Positions 1 through 8,681 of a stretch of 64,000 nucleotides of DNA are shown here, one piece after another (the stretch's first letter is position 1; every line of letters starts with the position of its first letter). A model generated the notes under the pieces. The model searched no databases. It was not told where the DNA came from and worked only from the letters and a program-made list of their open reading frames with translations. The position numbers and the translations under genes are program-made. This stretch comes from JAWXBM01 sp964470455. GTDB taxonomy: Bacteria > Pseudomonadota > Gammaproteobacteria > Xanthomonadales > SZUA-36. The stretch covers positions 1 through 64,000 of the forward strand of contig CAYYCX010000007.1 of assembly GCA_964470455.1 (NCBI GenBank), given 5' to 3'.

Positions 1-1
1 G

Positions 2-286
2 CTGGAGGCGGTTGCCTTCCGCCGGCTGGTGCAGCACCTGCAGGAACGCACCGATGTGCAGAACATCGACCTGATGAACCTGGCCGGCTTCTGCCGCAAC
101 TGCCTGAGCAAGTGGTATTTGGCGGCCGCGAAGGAAAAGGGCCTGGACCTCGACATGGACCAGGCCCGCCAGCAGGTGTACGGCATGAGCTACGACGAGT
201 GGAAGGCGGCCTACCAGAAAGACGCCACGCCTGAACAGCTTGAAGCGTTCAAGCGCGTGATGGCTGACTCCAAACTGACCTCCTGA
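2..286 (+). CDS. DUF1244 family protein (5' end outside window)
   Basis: This is the C-terminal 94 residues of a small cytosolic protein of the DUF1244 family. The conserved core is visible: a run reading RTDVQNIDLMNLAGFCRNCL followed by a KWY motif. The reading frame is open to the first base of the window, and the codons before the GTG at 29 already match the family, so the true start lies upstream. Family function is not established. The stop codon sits inside a short tandem duplication (about 270-330). Confidence 0.88.
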   Translation: MEAVAFRRLVQHLQERTDVQNIDLMNLAGFCRNCLSKWYLAAAKEKGLDLDMDQARQQVYGMSYDEWKAAYQKDATPEQLEAFKRVMADSKLTS

Positions 287-330
287 ACCGGCTACCCAAA
301 CTGACCACCTGAACCGGCTACCTGAACTGG
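270..330. repeat. Short imperfect tandem repeat over the DUF1244 stop codon
   Basis: A unit of about 26 bp (core CTGAACCGGCTACC) occurs twice and decays into a third partial copy. The first copy contains the TGA stop of the upstream gene. The rest of 287-525 shows no gene. Confidence 0.6.
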
Positions 331-528
331 CCATCCGGGCTGACGACCCGAACTGGGCGGCCGGTTTCCGCCGGAACCGGCCGGTACAGGCCGGCGGGAT
401 CCGCCGTCACCCCACTGGAAGATTTGCGGGTTACGGGAACGGTGGTGTTTCCTTAAACTGCCATCCTCGAGATGCCGTCTGGCCCCGGAACCGGGGCTCT
501 TCATTGGAATGAATTGCAGGAGGTCATG

Positions 529-1554
529 ATGCGGTACCTGTTCTGTGGTGCAATTGCGGTTCTGGCTGGAATCACTTCCACTAACCTGGCCGCTGCGGAT
601 GAATGGGGGCCGATAACCGTGCTCCACCGGACAGTGGCGCCCGGCACCAGCGAACGGTTTCCGTTTTCAGATGAACGGAGTTTCAAGGCTTCCTACCTCA
701 ACGCCCCGGTATTCGTTGCGCGTGGCGCCTCGCCCGGGCCAAGCCTGTGCCTGACCGCCGGCATTCACGGTGATGAACTCAATGGCGTGGAAGTTGCCCG
801 CAAGTCATTTTCACTGGCCGATCCCGCGAAGCTGAAGGGCACGGTCATTGCGCTGCCCGCCATCAACATGGAAGGCGTGCGCACCGGCAGCCGCTACCTG
901 ACCGACCGGCGCGACCTGAACCGGGCATTCCCGGGGCGCAGCGGTGGCAGCATTGCCTCCTTGATCGCTTATGCGGTAACCAGCAATATCCTGCCGCATT
1001 GCGGGTATGTGGTTGACCTGCACACCGGCTCGGACCAGCGTGCCAACGTTCCGCAGATTCGCGCCGACCTCGATAACGAAACAGTGCGTGAACTGGCATT
1101 GCATTTTGGCCATGGAATTATTGTCGGCGGTGCCGGGCCCGAAGGCAGTTGGCGGCGCGAAGCCGTGGACGCAGGCATTCCGGCCATCATCTACGAAGCC
1201 GGCGGCCCACTGGAGTTTGAACAGGCAGAAATCGACGCAGGCGTGCGTGGCGTACTGAGTGTCATGGCCTATCTGGGCATGATGGACGCGCCCGGCAAAG
1301 TCATCCCGGAAGAGCAGATTTACACCAAGTCGACCTGGGTGCGCGCCAGCCTGGACCAGAATGGCTTCTTCTTTCCTGATGCGCAACTGGGCGACACCGT
1401 CAAGAAAGGCGACCTGCTCGGGCGCGTGGTGGATCCGGTGACCGACATCGAGCACGAAATCCGCGCCACGCGTGACGGCACCCTGATAGGCCGCGCGGTT
1501 TCCCGGCCGGTGCTGAACGGCTATGGCCTGTTCCATATTGCCTGGGTGGAATAA
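529..1554 (+). CDS. Secreted succinylglutamate desuccinylase/aspartoacylase (AstE/AspA-like) family protein
   Basis: A zinc carboxypeptidase-fold (M14-like) amide hydrolase, probably periplasmic. The N-terminus has a signal peptide ending around NLAAA. Zinc motif residues are seen in GIHGDELNG (H..E) and VDLHTGSD, and a candidate catalytic Glu lies in YEAGGP. The last about 80 residues (GFFFPDAQLGDTVKKGDLLG) form the beta domain typical of this family. ATG 529 is chosen because AGGAGG at 518-523 lies five bases upstream; the ATG at 526 is too close. The substrate is unknown: a secreted member cannot take part in cytosolic arginine catabolism, so another N-acyl substrate is more likely. Confidence 0.85.
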   Translation: MRYLFCGAIAVLAGITSTNLAAADEWGPITVLHRTVAPGTSERFPFSDERSFKASYLNAPVFVARGASPGPSLCLTAGIHGDELNGVEVARKSFSLADPAKLKGTVIALPAINMEGVRTGSRYLTDRRDLNRAFPGRSGGSIASLIAYAVTSNILPHCGYVVDLHTGSDQRANVPQIRADLDNETVRELALHFGHGIIVGGAGPEGSWRREAVDAGIPAIIYEAGGPLEFEQAEIDAGVRGVLSVMAYLGMMDAPGKVIPEEQIYTKSTWVRASLDQNGFFFPDAQLGDTVKKGDLLGRVVDPVTDIEHEIRATRDGTLIGRAVSRPVLNGYGLFHIAWVE

Positions 1555-1636
1555 GCCGCCGATGGCTTGAGGGATATTGCTCGCGGCAGCCGGTTCGGCG
1601 CGAGGCCAGCCCGGCAGCCGTTACAGGCTGGCGGCT

Positions 1637-2710
1637 TCAGACCGCCAGCGCCTCAAGGCGCCGGTAGATATCCAGCGCTTCAACTTGTGGCGCCAGCCAG
1701 GTTCCGGCGCGCTCAATGTCATCGCGATGCTGCAGTATGATGCGGTTGGTTTCGCGCCGGCGGGTGGCGGCATCGTAAGGCAGCTTCGGGTCCTTGGCGT
1801 GAACCTGCATCACGCCGCCACACATCTGTTCCAGCTCATCCTCGGCGGGGATATGTTCAAAAAAAGCACTTACTCTTGCCAGTGATTCGCGCGGGGATTC
1901 CAGGAACCGGTCCATGGCCAACGTTTTCACCCGGGCTATGCCATGGCCAGGAAGGCTACTGAGAAAGTTGTAATTGCAAAGCAGCCACAGCAGGGCGCAT
2001 TGCTGCAGGAAGCTGAAGCGGGAAAATTCGCTGAACATGGGGTGTAGCCGGAAGAAATCGCTGTCCTGGCCGAATGTCTGCAGCAGCCAGGGAATTTTCT
2101 GCTGGGTTTCCCGCAACTTCTTGAGGTTGGAAATCAGGAATTGCTCCAGCGTTGAATACAGGTAAAGACAATTGCCGCGCGGCGTGTGCCCAAGGATTTC
2201 CGGCACCAGGTTGGTGGCCAGGTTGGTGGCTTTGATCACTACCTTGTCACCGCGTGAATAGTCCTTGGCCAGCAGTTGCAGATGGGTGTTGAGCAACCGG
2301 CTCCAATTGCGCTGCTCCATCAGGCCCGGCCCGGACAGCGTGCGCTGCATATCGGCCAGCCGGCGCACGATGTGCGGCTCTTTCAGGCTGAAAAAAGCGT
2401 CCGACTCCGCCAGGCAGCGCGCCAGCAGGGTGGAGCAGACAAACGCGTGGTGAAAAATGAAATGCCGGCCGGGGCGGGGCTGGGGCAGGTGATCCACCAG
2501 TTCATTCAGCTGGGTGGTGGCGATGGTGAACTGGCCGCGCGCGAAGCGCTCCAGGCGGTTGTCGACAAAGGGCGCCTGTTCGAGCAACTCCTGGTGAACG
2601 ATCAGGAATTCGGAAGTCCCGTTTTGCTCCGCGTAATTGAAAATGTAAAACTCCGGGTCGGCCACCAGCCTGGCAATGCTGACCTTCATTTGGCTGGCTG
2701 CCAGCTGCAT
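1637..2710 (-). CDS. Sulfotransferase-like protein
   Basis: A protein of about 357 residues with a possible PAPS-binding P-loop, FHHAFVCSTLLARCLAE, near the first third, and a later VIKATN stretch as in sulfotransferase-like nucleotide-binding proteins. No signal peptide or membrane segment is clear. ATG 2710 has GGAG ten bases upstream; a longer version could begin at a TTG at 2758. The neighbours are unrelated. The family call rests on the P-loop pattern alone, so hypothetical protein is a fair alternative. Confidence 0.55.
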   Translation of the reverse strand: MQLAASQMKVSIARLVADPEFYIFNYAEQNGTSEFLIVHQELLEQAPFVDNRLERFARGQFTIATTQLNELVDHLPQPRPGRHFIFHHAFVCSTLLARCLAESDAFFSLKEPHIVRRLADMQRTLSGPGLMEQRNWSRLLNTHLQLLAKDYSRGDKVVIKATNLATNLVPEILGHTPRGNCLYLYSTLEQFLISNLKKLRETQQKIPWLLQTFGQDSDFFRLHPMFSEFSRFSFLQQCALLWLLCNYNFLSSLPGHGIARVKTLAMDRFLESPRESLARVSAFFEHIPAEDELEQMCGGVMQVHAKDPKLPYDAATRRRETNRIILQHRDDIERAGTWLAPQVEALDIYRRLEALAV

Positions 2711-3062
2711 GCGGAATCTACTCCATCTTTCGTAGTTCCGTATTTGACGCGAATACAAGCTGGAAAGTTACCGTTAAGCGGTGAAGCGTGGAATTTGCCC
2801 GACCATATGAATGTTCCGGCCGGCAAAGCGCTCCGCGGGTCGCGGACAAGCGGCAAAAAAGCCTGCAAAAGGCAGACTGGTTTTTGGCCGGAATTATGGC
2901 AAACTTGATAGGTTATTGTGTTCTTGCCCGGCTTGCGCAGTGACGTACCTGCATCGCAGCTTCACTGCGCATGCCAACGTATGATTTCCGCGCCTTGACA
3001 GGTTGGGAACGCGGAAGCCCGGGTGAGGTGTTTTATGAATCACACCATCCGGAGTCATAGCC
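2711..3062. other. Intergenic region, no gene seen
   Basis: Divergent spacer between the sulfotransferase-like gene and the secreted protein at 3063. A TTGACA occurs at 2995-3000 but no matching -10 box follows at the right distance. No hairpin or repeat is evident. Confidence 0.5.
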
Positions 3063-3575
3063 ATGAGACGGACGACATTTTTGTTGCTGGCGTTCAGCCT
3101 GGCTTCGCAGGGCTTGTTCACGGCCAGTGCGGCCGGACAGGAGTCATCCTGCGAGTTGCTGGATACAGCCGAAGTTGTTTACCTGGTACCGGCGGCAGCG
3201 AATGCCCAAGTACGTTCCCGCGAGAAACCCTATCCTTCCTGCACCTATACCTGGCCGGCAGCAAAGCCCATTCAGAAGTCGATTGGCGGGCGTGTCATGG
3301 AGATGCCCGGCGAAGGCCGCCTGACCCTGACGCTTGCTGCGGTGAAAGATGCAGAGACCGATTGGAGCCGCGTGATTGCGTCGTATGGAAACCAGGAGCT
3401 GCTCGACGTTCCGGCCGTTGGCACGAGCGCAGTGTGGTCAGCGCAAAGGCATCAGCTGTCTGTCCTGGCAGGCTCGCACATAATCCATGTGGCGCTGGAA
3501 AATCCCGATGAGCCGGGTGTTGAGTACGAGAGCGCAGTCCGCCTGGCTCTGTTACTGGCGGACATGTATGAATGA
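3063..3575 (+). CDS. Secreted hypothetical protein
   Basis: A 170-residue exported protein. The signal peptide spans about residues 1-24 (hydrophobic stretch then SAAGQ). The mature part carries two cysteines (CELLD and SCTYTW) that could pair. The ATG is preceded by GGAG with eight bases spacing. The layout resembles small DUF3558-like exported proteins but I cannot assign a family. It lies 56 bases before the lipoprotein start at 3632 on the same strand, so co-transcription is likely. Confidence 0.65.
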   Translation: MRRTTFLLLAFSLASQGLFTASAAGQESSCELLDTAEVVYLVPAAANAQVRSREKPYPSCTYTWPAAKPIQKSIGGRVMEMPGEGRLTLTLAAVKDAETDWSRVIASYGNQELLDVPAVGTSAVWSAQRHQLSVLAGSHIIHVALENPDEPGVEYESAVRLALLLADMYE

Positions 3576-3631
3576 AGTGACCTGTTATGACCCATCAAGA
3601 AGCAATAGCAATTCCAGCGGAGCAAAACATC

Positions 3632-4603
3632 ATGAATGAAAACAACTATGAGTCCGGGGCTGCTGCCATGACCGATGCAGTCGGGCCAAAACGGTTCAAA
3701 ACATTGGCCAGGTGGACTTCGTTGGTGCTTCTGGTCGTGGCACTCGGCGGCTGCGGCGGTGAGCAGCAGGAATCGGAAATGTCGGAAGAGGATATGGACG
3801 CAGCCGTGGCGCAAACCCAGGAGGGCGTTCGGGAAGCCCTGAAGGCCACAGGCATCGCCCAGGAAGAGGAAAACGGCGGCCTGTCGGTAGGTTATGAGGG
3901 CGAAGGTGAATCCGCCCGAATGGGCGATAACCTGCCCGCCCCCGATTGGCTGCCGGCTGGTTTTCCACTGCCTGGCGACCTGTCCATCGGGTTGATTACA
4001 ACCGACCTCAACGGCGAGAAAAACCTGGCTGGCCGAAGCGCCGCGACACGGGACAGTGTCTATCGCGAGGTTGAAGCCTGGGCCGCGCTCAGTGGTTGGG
4101 AGATGATTCCGGCCAATGACCGGGTAATCACGCTGGTAAACCAAACCGGTGATGTCATCGACGCGGTGCTCGAGGGTGGCGACACCTTCTCCTTGCGGTT
4201 GTCCAGGCGTTCAGTCGCTTCCGACCGCCAGAAAGCCGCGGTTGAGCGCACCGGGCCTGGGGTCGCCGCCATCGAAGTGGATGGCAAACGCATGGAGGTG
4301 AACGGAACCTGCCGCATCAAGGGCAATTACCATCTGTTTGAGTACAGCAGTGACGATGGCATGACCTATGCGCAGCTGGAACTGCAACAGACTGAAACAG
4401 AAACCCGCGGATCGGCCAGTGTGCATTACTTTGAAACGGGCCAGTTCCGGCAATTGAACATGAACTTCCCGATGGGTTCGGGTGAGGAACCGCAAGCCCA
4501 GGCCGCCGGCGACGAGTTTTCGGTCAGAGGCAATTTCGCCAGCATGTCGGCCGAGGGCATCAAGGGCTTTCCGGGCAGCTTTTCCGTCACCTGTACACTC
4601 TGA
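3632..4603 (+). CDS. Putative lipoprotein of unknown function
   Basis: The N-terminus has a basic segment, a hydrophobic stretch (LVLLVVAL) and a lipobox (ALGGC), so it is probably lipidated and anchored in the outer or inner membrane. The mature region is acidic at first (ESEMSEEDMDAA) and then about 240 residues of soluble domain. ATG 3632 has GGAG nine bases upstream; in-frame ATGs at 3587 and 3668 are alternatives, the latter giving a more usual signal length. No family recognised. It follows another exported protein, suggesting a two-gene envelope operon. Confidence 0.65.
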   Translation: MNENNYESGAAAMTDAVGPKRFKTLARWTSLVLLVVALGGCGGEQQESEMSEEDMDAAVAQTQEGVREALKATGIAQEEENGGLSVGYEGEGESARMGDNLPAPDWLPAGFPLPGDLSIGLITTDLNGEKNLAGRSAATRDSVYREVEAWAALSGWEMIPANDRVITLVNQTGDVIDAVLEGGDTFSLRLSRRSVASDRQKAAVERTGPGVAAIEVDGKRMEVNGTCRIKGNYHLFEYSSDDGMTYAQLELQQTETETRGSASVHYFETGQFRQLNMNFPMGSGEEPQAQAAGDEFSVRGNFASMSAEGIKGFPGSFSVTCTL

Positions 4604-4724
4604 CAGCCGAATTTGCAGACGGCAGGGCACGTGGGACATTGCTGCTCACGCTGAGCGGCAAAAGACCGATGGGTGTTGGATTGATCGCCTATTCCACGGG
4701 CGATGCAGCCAAATGGCGGCCGCG

Positions 4725-5978
4725 CTATTCGGATTCCCGCAACTCATCCAGCTGCGGCTGGATGTACGTTGTGAACTGCGGCGCCAGTTCCCTGGCGCGT
4801 TCGAAGTGCCTGATGGCCTGCTCTTTCCTGCCGGCTTCGGCGAAGGTCATGGCAGCCATGAAGTTGGTCATCGGGTCGTCCGGCTTATTGCCCAGGGAGT
4901 ACTCCATGATGGCCACGGCCTGGTCGAGGTTGCCCTGCTGCTGCGCGAGTTGCGCCATACTGGTCAACACCGCTGCGGGCACTTGGAGAGAGATGCCGTA
5001 GTCGCCCAGGTAGTCGCGGTAATAGGCCTCCACCGCATCCACGCCCCGGCTGGTCACTGCGGGCGGCGGCTGCTTGTAGCCCTCGAATACGAACAGCAGG
5101 CCATCGTACAGGCTTGGGAACGGCACGGAGCCATGGTCATCGCCGGGATACAGTTTCAGCATCGAGTGCAGGCGCGGCGACGGGCTGGTCCGCATGGCGT
5201 ACTCAAACCGTTCGGCAGCGGTTTCCATGGTTACGATGGCGCCATCGCCACGCGCGCTGTAGTCGGCAACACCGATGAAGACCTTGCCACGAATCTCGCC
5301 GTTTTCCGGCAGCTTTCGCTCGGCGCGTTTGACCAGTTCGAGGTCATCCCACCACAGGCTGGGGTCCACCGCGATCCAGGCCTGGAACAATCCGGGCCGC
5401 TCGATGAACCCATGGAGCGCCATCAGGCCACCCAAGGAATGTCCGGAGAACACCCGATAGGGCATCGGGGAGTAGCGGGTTTCAACGTCCGGGATGAGCT
5501 CCTTTTCAAGGAAGTCGAAGAACGCTTCGCCGCCGCCCGAGGTGGCATTCATCGCGCTCTCTTTCCCTTTGTAGTCGAGCATGGTGTGGGTGGGCGTCAG
5601 GTCGTGCATGCGGTCCGCGGTGTTGGGAACCGCCACCATCATCATCTCGGGAATCTGCGCGTTACTGGCGAGATGGGCCAGCATGCCGCTGCCATAGTGG
5701 AAATGCGATGGGCCGTCGAGGATATAGAGAACCGGGCAGGGAGCGCTGGCGCCGCCAGCCTTGCAGCCGTCAGGCAGGTAAACCATGTAGGGCCGGTCTT
5801 CACCGAGGATGCTTGAAGCGATGGTGTGGGTTTCGCCGATGCTCAATACTGGTGGCGGAGTGTCTGGCGTTGCCGCCTCCTCATCGGGCTCAGCGGACCA
5901 TGCCGGCGTTGCTGAAACAGCAAGCGCCAGCAAGACACCAATCCAAACCAACGATTTCCCAACTTCGACTTGATGCAT
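4725..5978 (-). CDS. Secreted alpha/beta esterase (EstD/Fes-like) with C-terminal TPR
   Basis: An esterase of the putative-esterase (COG2819) group. A signal peptide ends near PAWSA, the nucleophile motif GHSLGG lies around residue 181, and two TPR-like helical repeats fill the last about 80 residues (AQQQGNLDQAVAIMEYSLG, AEAGRKEQAIRHFERA). The family hydrolyses S-acyl, siderophore or related esters; the substrate here is unknown. ATG 5978 is selected because GGAGGAGG lies just upstream, whereas the longer frame to 6104 runs through a repeat. The TPR tail suggests a protein partner. Confidence 0.82.
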   Translation of the reverse strand: MHQVEVGKSLVWIGVLLALAVSATPAWSAEPDEEAATPDTPPPVLSIGETHTIASSILGEDRPYMVYLPDGCKAGGASAPCPVLYILDGPSHFHYGSGMLAHLASNAQIPEMMMVAVPNTADRMHDLTPTHTMLDYKGKESAMNATSGGGEAFFDFLEKELIPDVETRYSPMPYRVFSGHSLGGLMALHGFIERPGLFQAWIAVDPSLWWDDLELVKRAERKLPENGEIRGKVFIGVADYSARGDGAIVTMETAAERFEYAMRTSPSPRLHSMLKLYPGDDHGSVPFPSLYDGLLFVFEGYKQPPPAVTSRGVDAVEAYYRDYLGDYGISLQVPAAVLTSMAQLAQQQGNLDQAVAIMEYSLGNKPDDPMTNFMAAMTFAEAGRKEQAIRHFERARELAPQFTTYIQPQLDELRESE

Positions 5979-6017
5979 GACTGAACCTCCTCCGTGAGCT
6001 GGCGATTGTATTTTATT

Positions 6018-6165
6018 CGTCGTTCCGGCGTAGGCCGGAAGAAGGTGAGGCCGGGAACCGGTCGAGAAGCTGGCCTGGGCCATCCATGTTTTCGTATTTG
6101 TCACCCTGGAGTTGGATTCCGGACAGCTCGCTGCGCTCGCTTCCGGAATGACGGACCATAGCGGG
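6018..6165. repeat. Interspersed repeat (CCGGCGTAGGCCGG type) with inverted copy elsewhere
   Basis: Two palindromic units are present, around CCGGCGTAGGCCGG and a second reading TCCGGACAGCTCGCTGCGC. About 70 bp from 6018 reappears nearly unchanged in reverse complement at about 14751-14816. It separates the esterase from dcp. Confidence 0.65.
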
Positions 6166-6167
6166 CA

Positions 6168-8372
6168 TCATTCCTTTGGCGGCGCAAACCCCCGGTCGCG
6201 CAGCAGCGCATCGACTTCGGGATCGCGGCCGCGGAAGGCGCGGTAGGCGTCAGCCGGGTCCATGGCGTTGCGCGGGGCGAACAGGTAGTCCACCAGCTTT
6301 TGCGCCACTTCGGTGTCATAGAAACCACCGGGCGCTTCTTCAAACGCTTCGGAAGCATCGGCCGCCAGTACATCGGCCCACATGTAACCGTAATAACCGG
6401 CGGCATAGCTTTCACCCGAGAAAATATGCGAGAACTGCGTGCTGCGATGGCGCATCACCAGCTCTTCGGGCATGTTCAGGGCATCCAGGTTTTCGCGTTC
6501 AAACGCCTGGACGTCCATGCCGGCGGCATCGCCACTTGCGTCGGTGGTGTGGAACTTCATGTCCATCAGCGCCGAAGCCAGGTATTCGGTGGTGTCGAAG
6601 CCCTGATTGAAGGTGTCCGCACGCTTGATCTTGGCCACCAGCTCAGCCGGAATGGGCTCGCCGGTCTGGTAGTGCACCAGGAACCGGTTGATCACCTCAT
6701 CGGTGGTGATCCAGCGTTCCAGCAACTGTGACTGGAATTCGGTGTAGTCACGCACGCCCAGGTTCAGCGTCGGGTAGGCCACATTAGCCGACAGCGCATG
6801 CAATGCATGGCCGAACTCATGGAAATAGGTGCGGGCATCGTCCCAGGAAATCAGCACCGGCTCGCCGGGCGCGCCCTTGCTGAAGTTGGAATTGTTGGAC
6901 GACAGCACCGTGCGCTTGCCGCGGAAAGTTTCATGGCTGCGGTAGGAGGTCGCCCAGGCGCCGGAGCGCTTGCCCGGCCGCGCAAAAGGGTCCAGGTACC
7001 ACAGGCCCACCGCTTCGCCAGTGTCGCGGTTGCTGACTTCCCATACTTTCACGTCCGGGTGGAACACCGGCACGGAACCTTCCGGCACCGGAGTGAAACT
7101 GAAGTGGAAGATTTCACCGGCGACGAAGAACATGGCTTCGCGCAGCTTGTCCAGCTGCAGGTACTGCTTCACTTCATCCGAATCGAGGTCATACTTGGCC
7201 TTGCGCACTTTCTCGGCATAGAAACGATAATCCCACGGCGCGATGGTGATGCCGGTGCCCTCGGCGTCCGCAACCGTCTGCATGTCGGCCACTTCTTCAT
7301 CCACCCGCGCAATGGCGGCCGGCCATACCGCCATCATCAGGTCCATGGCGGCTTCGGGCGTTTTGGCCATGCGGTTCTGCACCTGCCACTCGGCAAAGTT
7401 GTTGTAGCCCAGCAGCTTCGAGCGCTCTTCGCGCAACGCCAGGATCTGCGCAATCAAGGCATTGTTGTCATGCTCGCCGCCGTTGTTGCCGCGGTTGTAG
7501 TAATTTCGCCAGACCTGCTCGCGCAGGTCGCGATGGGTGGAGTAAGTCAGGAACGGGTCCATGGAAGAGCGGGTGTTCTTGATGGCCCACTTCTCCGGCT
7601 GGCCGAGGTCGGTGGCTGCCTGCGCGGCGGCGGTGATCACCGAATCCGGCAGGCCGGTGAGCTGGTCACGCTCCAGCCAGGTGACATAGCCTTCCTCATC
7701 CGCCAGCACGTTATTGGCAAACCGGGTTTGCAGCTCGGCCAGTTGCTGGTTGATGGCGGCGTAGCGCTCCTTGTCCGCGCCTTCCAGCGTGGCACCGTTG
7801 CTGGCAAACGTGTCGTAAACATACCAGGTAAGCCGTTGCTGGTCGGGTCGCAGGGTCTTGAATTCCTCGCCTTCGTAAACCGCCCGGATGCGGGCAAACA
7901 GGGCGCTGTTCTGCCGCAGCGTGGTGTAGTAGTTGGCAATGCGGGGCGCCAGGCGCTGCTGGATGGCGCGAAACTCGGGCGTGGAGAGGTTGGAACTCCA
8001 GATGCCGTAATACACCTGTGCGCGATTGAACTCATCGCTGGCGCTTTCCATCGCCGCGATGGTGTTTTCAAAGGTAGCAGGTTCAGCCTGTTGGCCAATC
8101 GCATCCATCGCTGCCAGGCTGCTGGCCATTGAAGCTTCCATGGCGCTTTCGAGGTCGTTCACATCCATGGCATCGAATGCCGGCACGCCGCCGTAGGGGC
8201 CGGCAAATTCAGCCAGCAGGGGGTTGGCTTTCGCGGCGGGCATCGCGGCAGGTGCTTCAGTGGCAGTTGCGGGTTCAGTCACGGCCATTGGTTTCGGCTC
8301 CTCGGCCGGGCCGCAGGCGGCAAGCAGGAATGCGGCAGCCATGCCGGCCAGTATGAGTCTGACAGTATGCAT
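6168..8372 (-). CDS. dcp: M3 family peptidyl-dipeptidase Dcp, lipoprotein form
   Basis: A zinc metallopeptidase of the thimet oligopeptidase/Dcp family that removes dipeptides from peptide C-termini. The M3 zinc signature HEFGHALHAL lies near residue 515, and the 734-residue length suits the family. The N-terminus has a signal with lipobox (LLAAC) followed by a Pro/Ala-rich linker, so the enzyme is probably tethered in the envelope and digests imported or periplasmic peptides. The window holds other peptidase-type enzymes (DmpA-like, DUF885, CocE/S15), which fits a peptide-scavenging lifestyle. No strong ribosome-binding site precedes ATG 8372. Confidence 0.93.
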   Translation of the reverse strand: MHTVRLILAGMAAAFLLAACGPAEEPKPMAVTEPATATEAPAAMPAAKANPLLAEFAGPYGGVPAFDAMDVNDLESAMEASMASSLAAMDAIGQQAEPATFENTIAAMESASDEFNRAQVYYGIWSSNLSTPEFRAIQQRLAPRIANYYTTLRQNSALFARIRAVYEGEEFKTLRPDQQRLTWYVYDTFASNGATLEGADKERYAAINQQLAELQTRFANNVLADEEGYVTWLERDQLTGLPDSVITAAAQAATDLGQPEKWAIKNTRSSMDPFLTYSTHRDLREQVWRNYYNRGNNGGEHDNNALIAQILALREERSKLLGYNNFAEWQVQNRMAKTPEAAMDLMMAVWPAAIARVDEEVADMQTVADAEGTGITIAPWDYRFYAEKVRKAKYDLDSDEVKQYLQLDKLREAMFFVAGEIFHFSFTPVPEGSVPVFHPDVKVWEVSNRDTGEAVGLWYLDPFARPGKRSGAWATSYRSHETFRGKRTVLSSNNSNFSKGAPGEPVLISWDDARTYFHEFGHALHALSANVAYPTLNLGVRDYTEFQSQLLERWITTDEVINRFLVHYQTGEPIPAELVAKIKRADTFNQGFDTTEYLASALMDMKFHTTDASGDAAGMDVQAFERENLDALNMPEELVMRHRSTQFSHIFSGESYAAGYYGYMWADVLAADASEAFEEAPGGFYDTEVAQKLVDYLFAPRNAMDPADAYRAFRGRDPEVDALLRDRGFAPPKE

Positions 8373-8508
8373 AGGGGTCTCGTAACAGGAAGGTGATCAA
8401 AAAGTGAGCACAGTATAGCGATTGGTGCCGGGAGTGTGGGAGCTTTCGCCACAAAAGGACAGTGGACCAGGCCGGAACTCCTTTCGGAAGTGGCCAGGCG
8501 GGCTGGCT

Positions 8509-8675
8509 GTAGGAGCGTGCCTTGCTCGCGACAAACCATCCCACCGGTCGGTAGCGAGGCTGCCTCCTACTGTAGGAGCGAGCCTTGCTCGCGACAAACC
8601 ATCCCACCGGTTGGGGGTGAACCCCCTCCTACAGCTCAGGTCGTACGGCGTGTAGGAGCGGCTTCAGCCGCGACC
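8509..8675. repeat. REP-like hairpin cluster (GTAGGAGCG family)
   Basis: Four units of the family occur in tandem or inverted pairs: GTAGGAGCGTGCCTTGCTCG, GTAGGAGCGAGCCTTGCTCG, an inverted GGGGGTGAACCCCC unit and GTAGGAGCGGCTTCAGCCGC. They sit in the 309-bp space between dcp and the acyl-CoA synthetase gene. The rest of that space holds nothing recognisable. Confidence 0.85.
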
Positions 8676-8681
8676 TCACCA

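Noticed and set aside
4482..5816. 444-aa plus-strand reading frame
   Set aside because: Overlaps the lipoprotein end and runs antisense to the esterase; no recognisable product.
6798..8132. 444-aa plus-strand reading frame
   Set aside because: Antisense shadow of dcp, whose family motifs are unmistakable.
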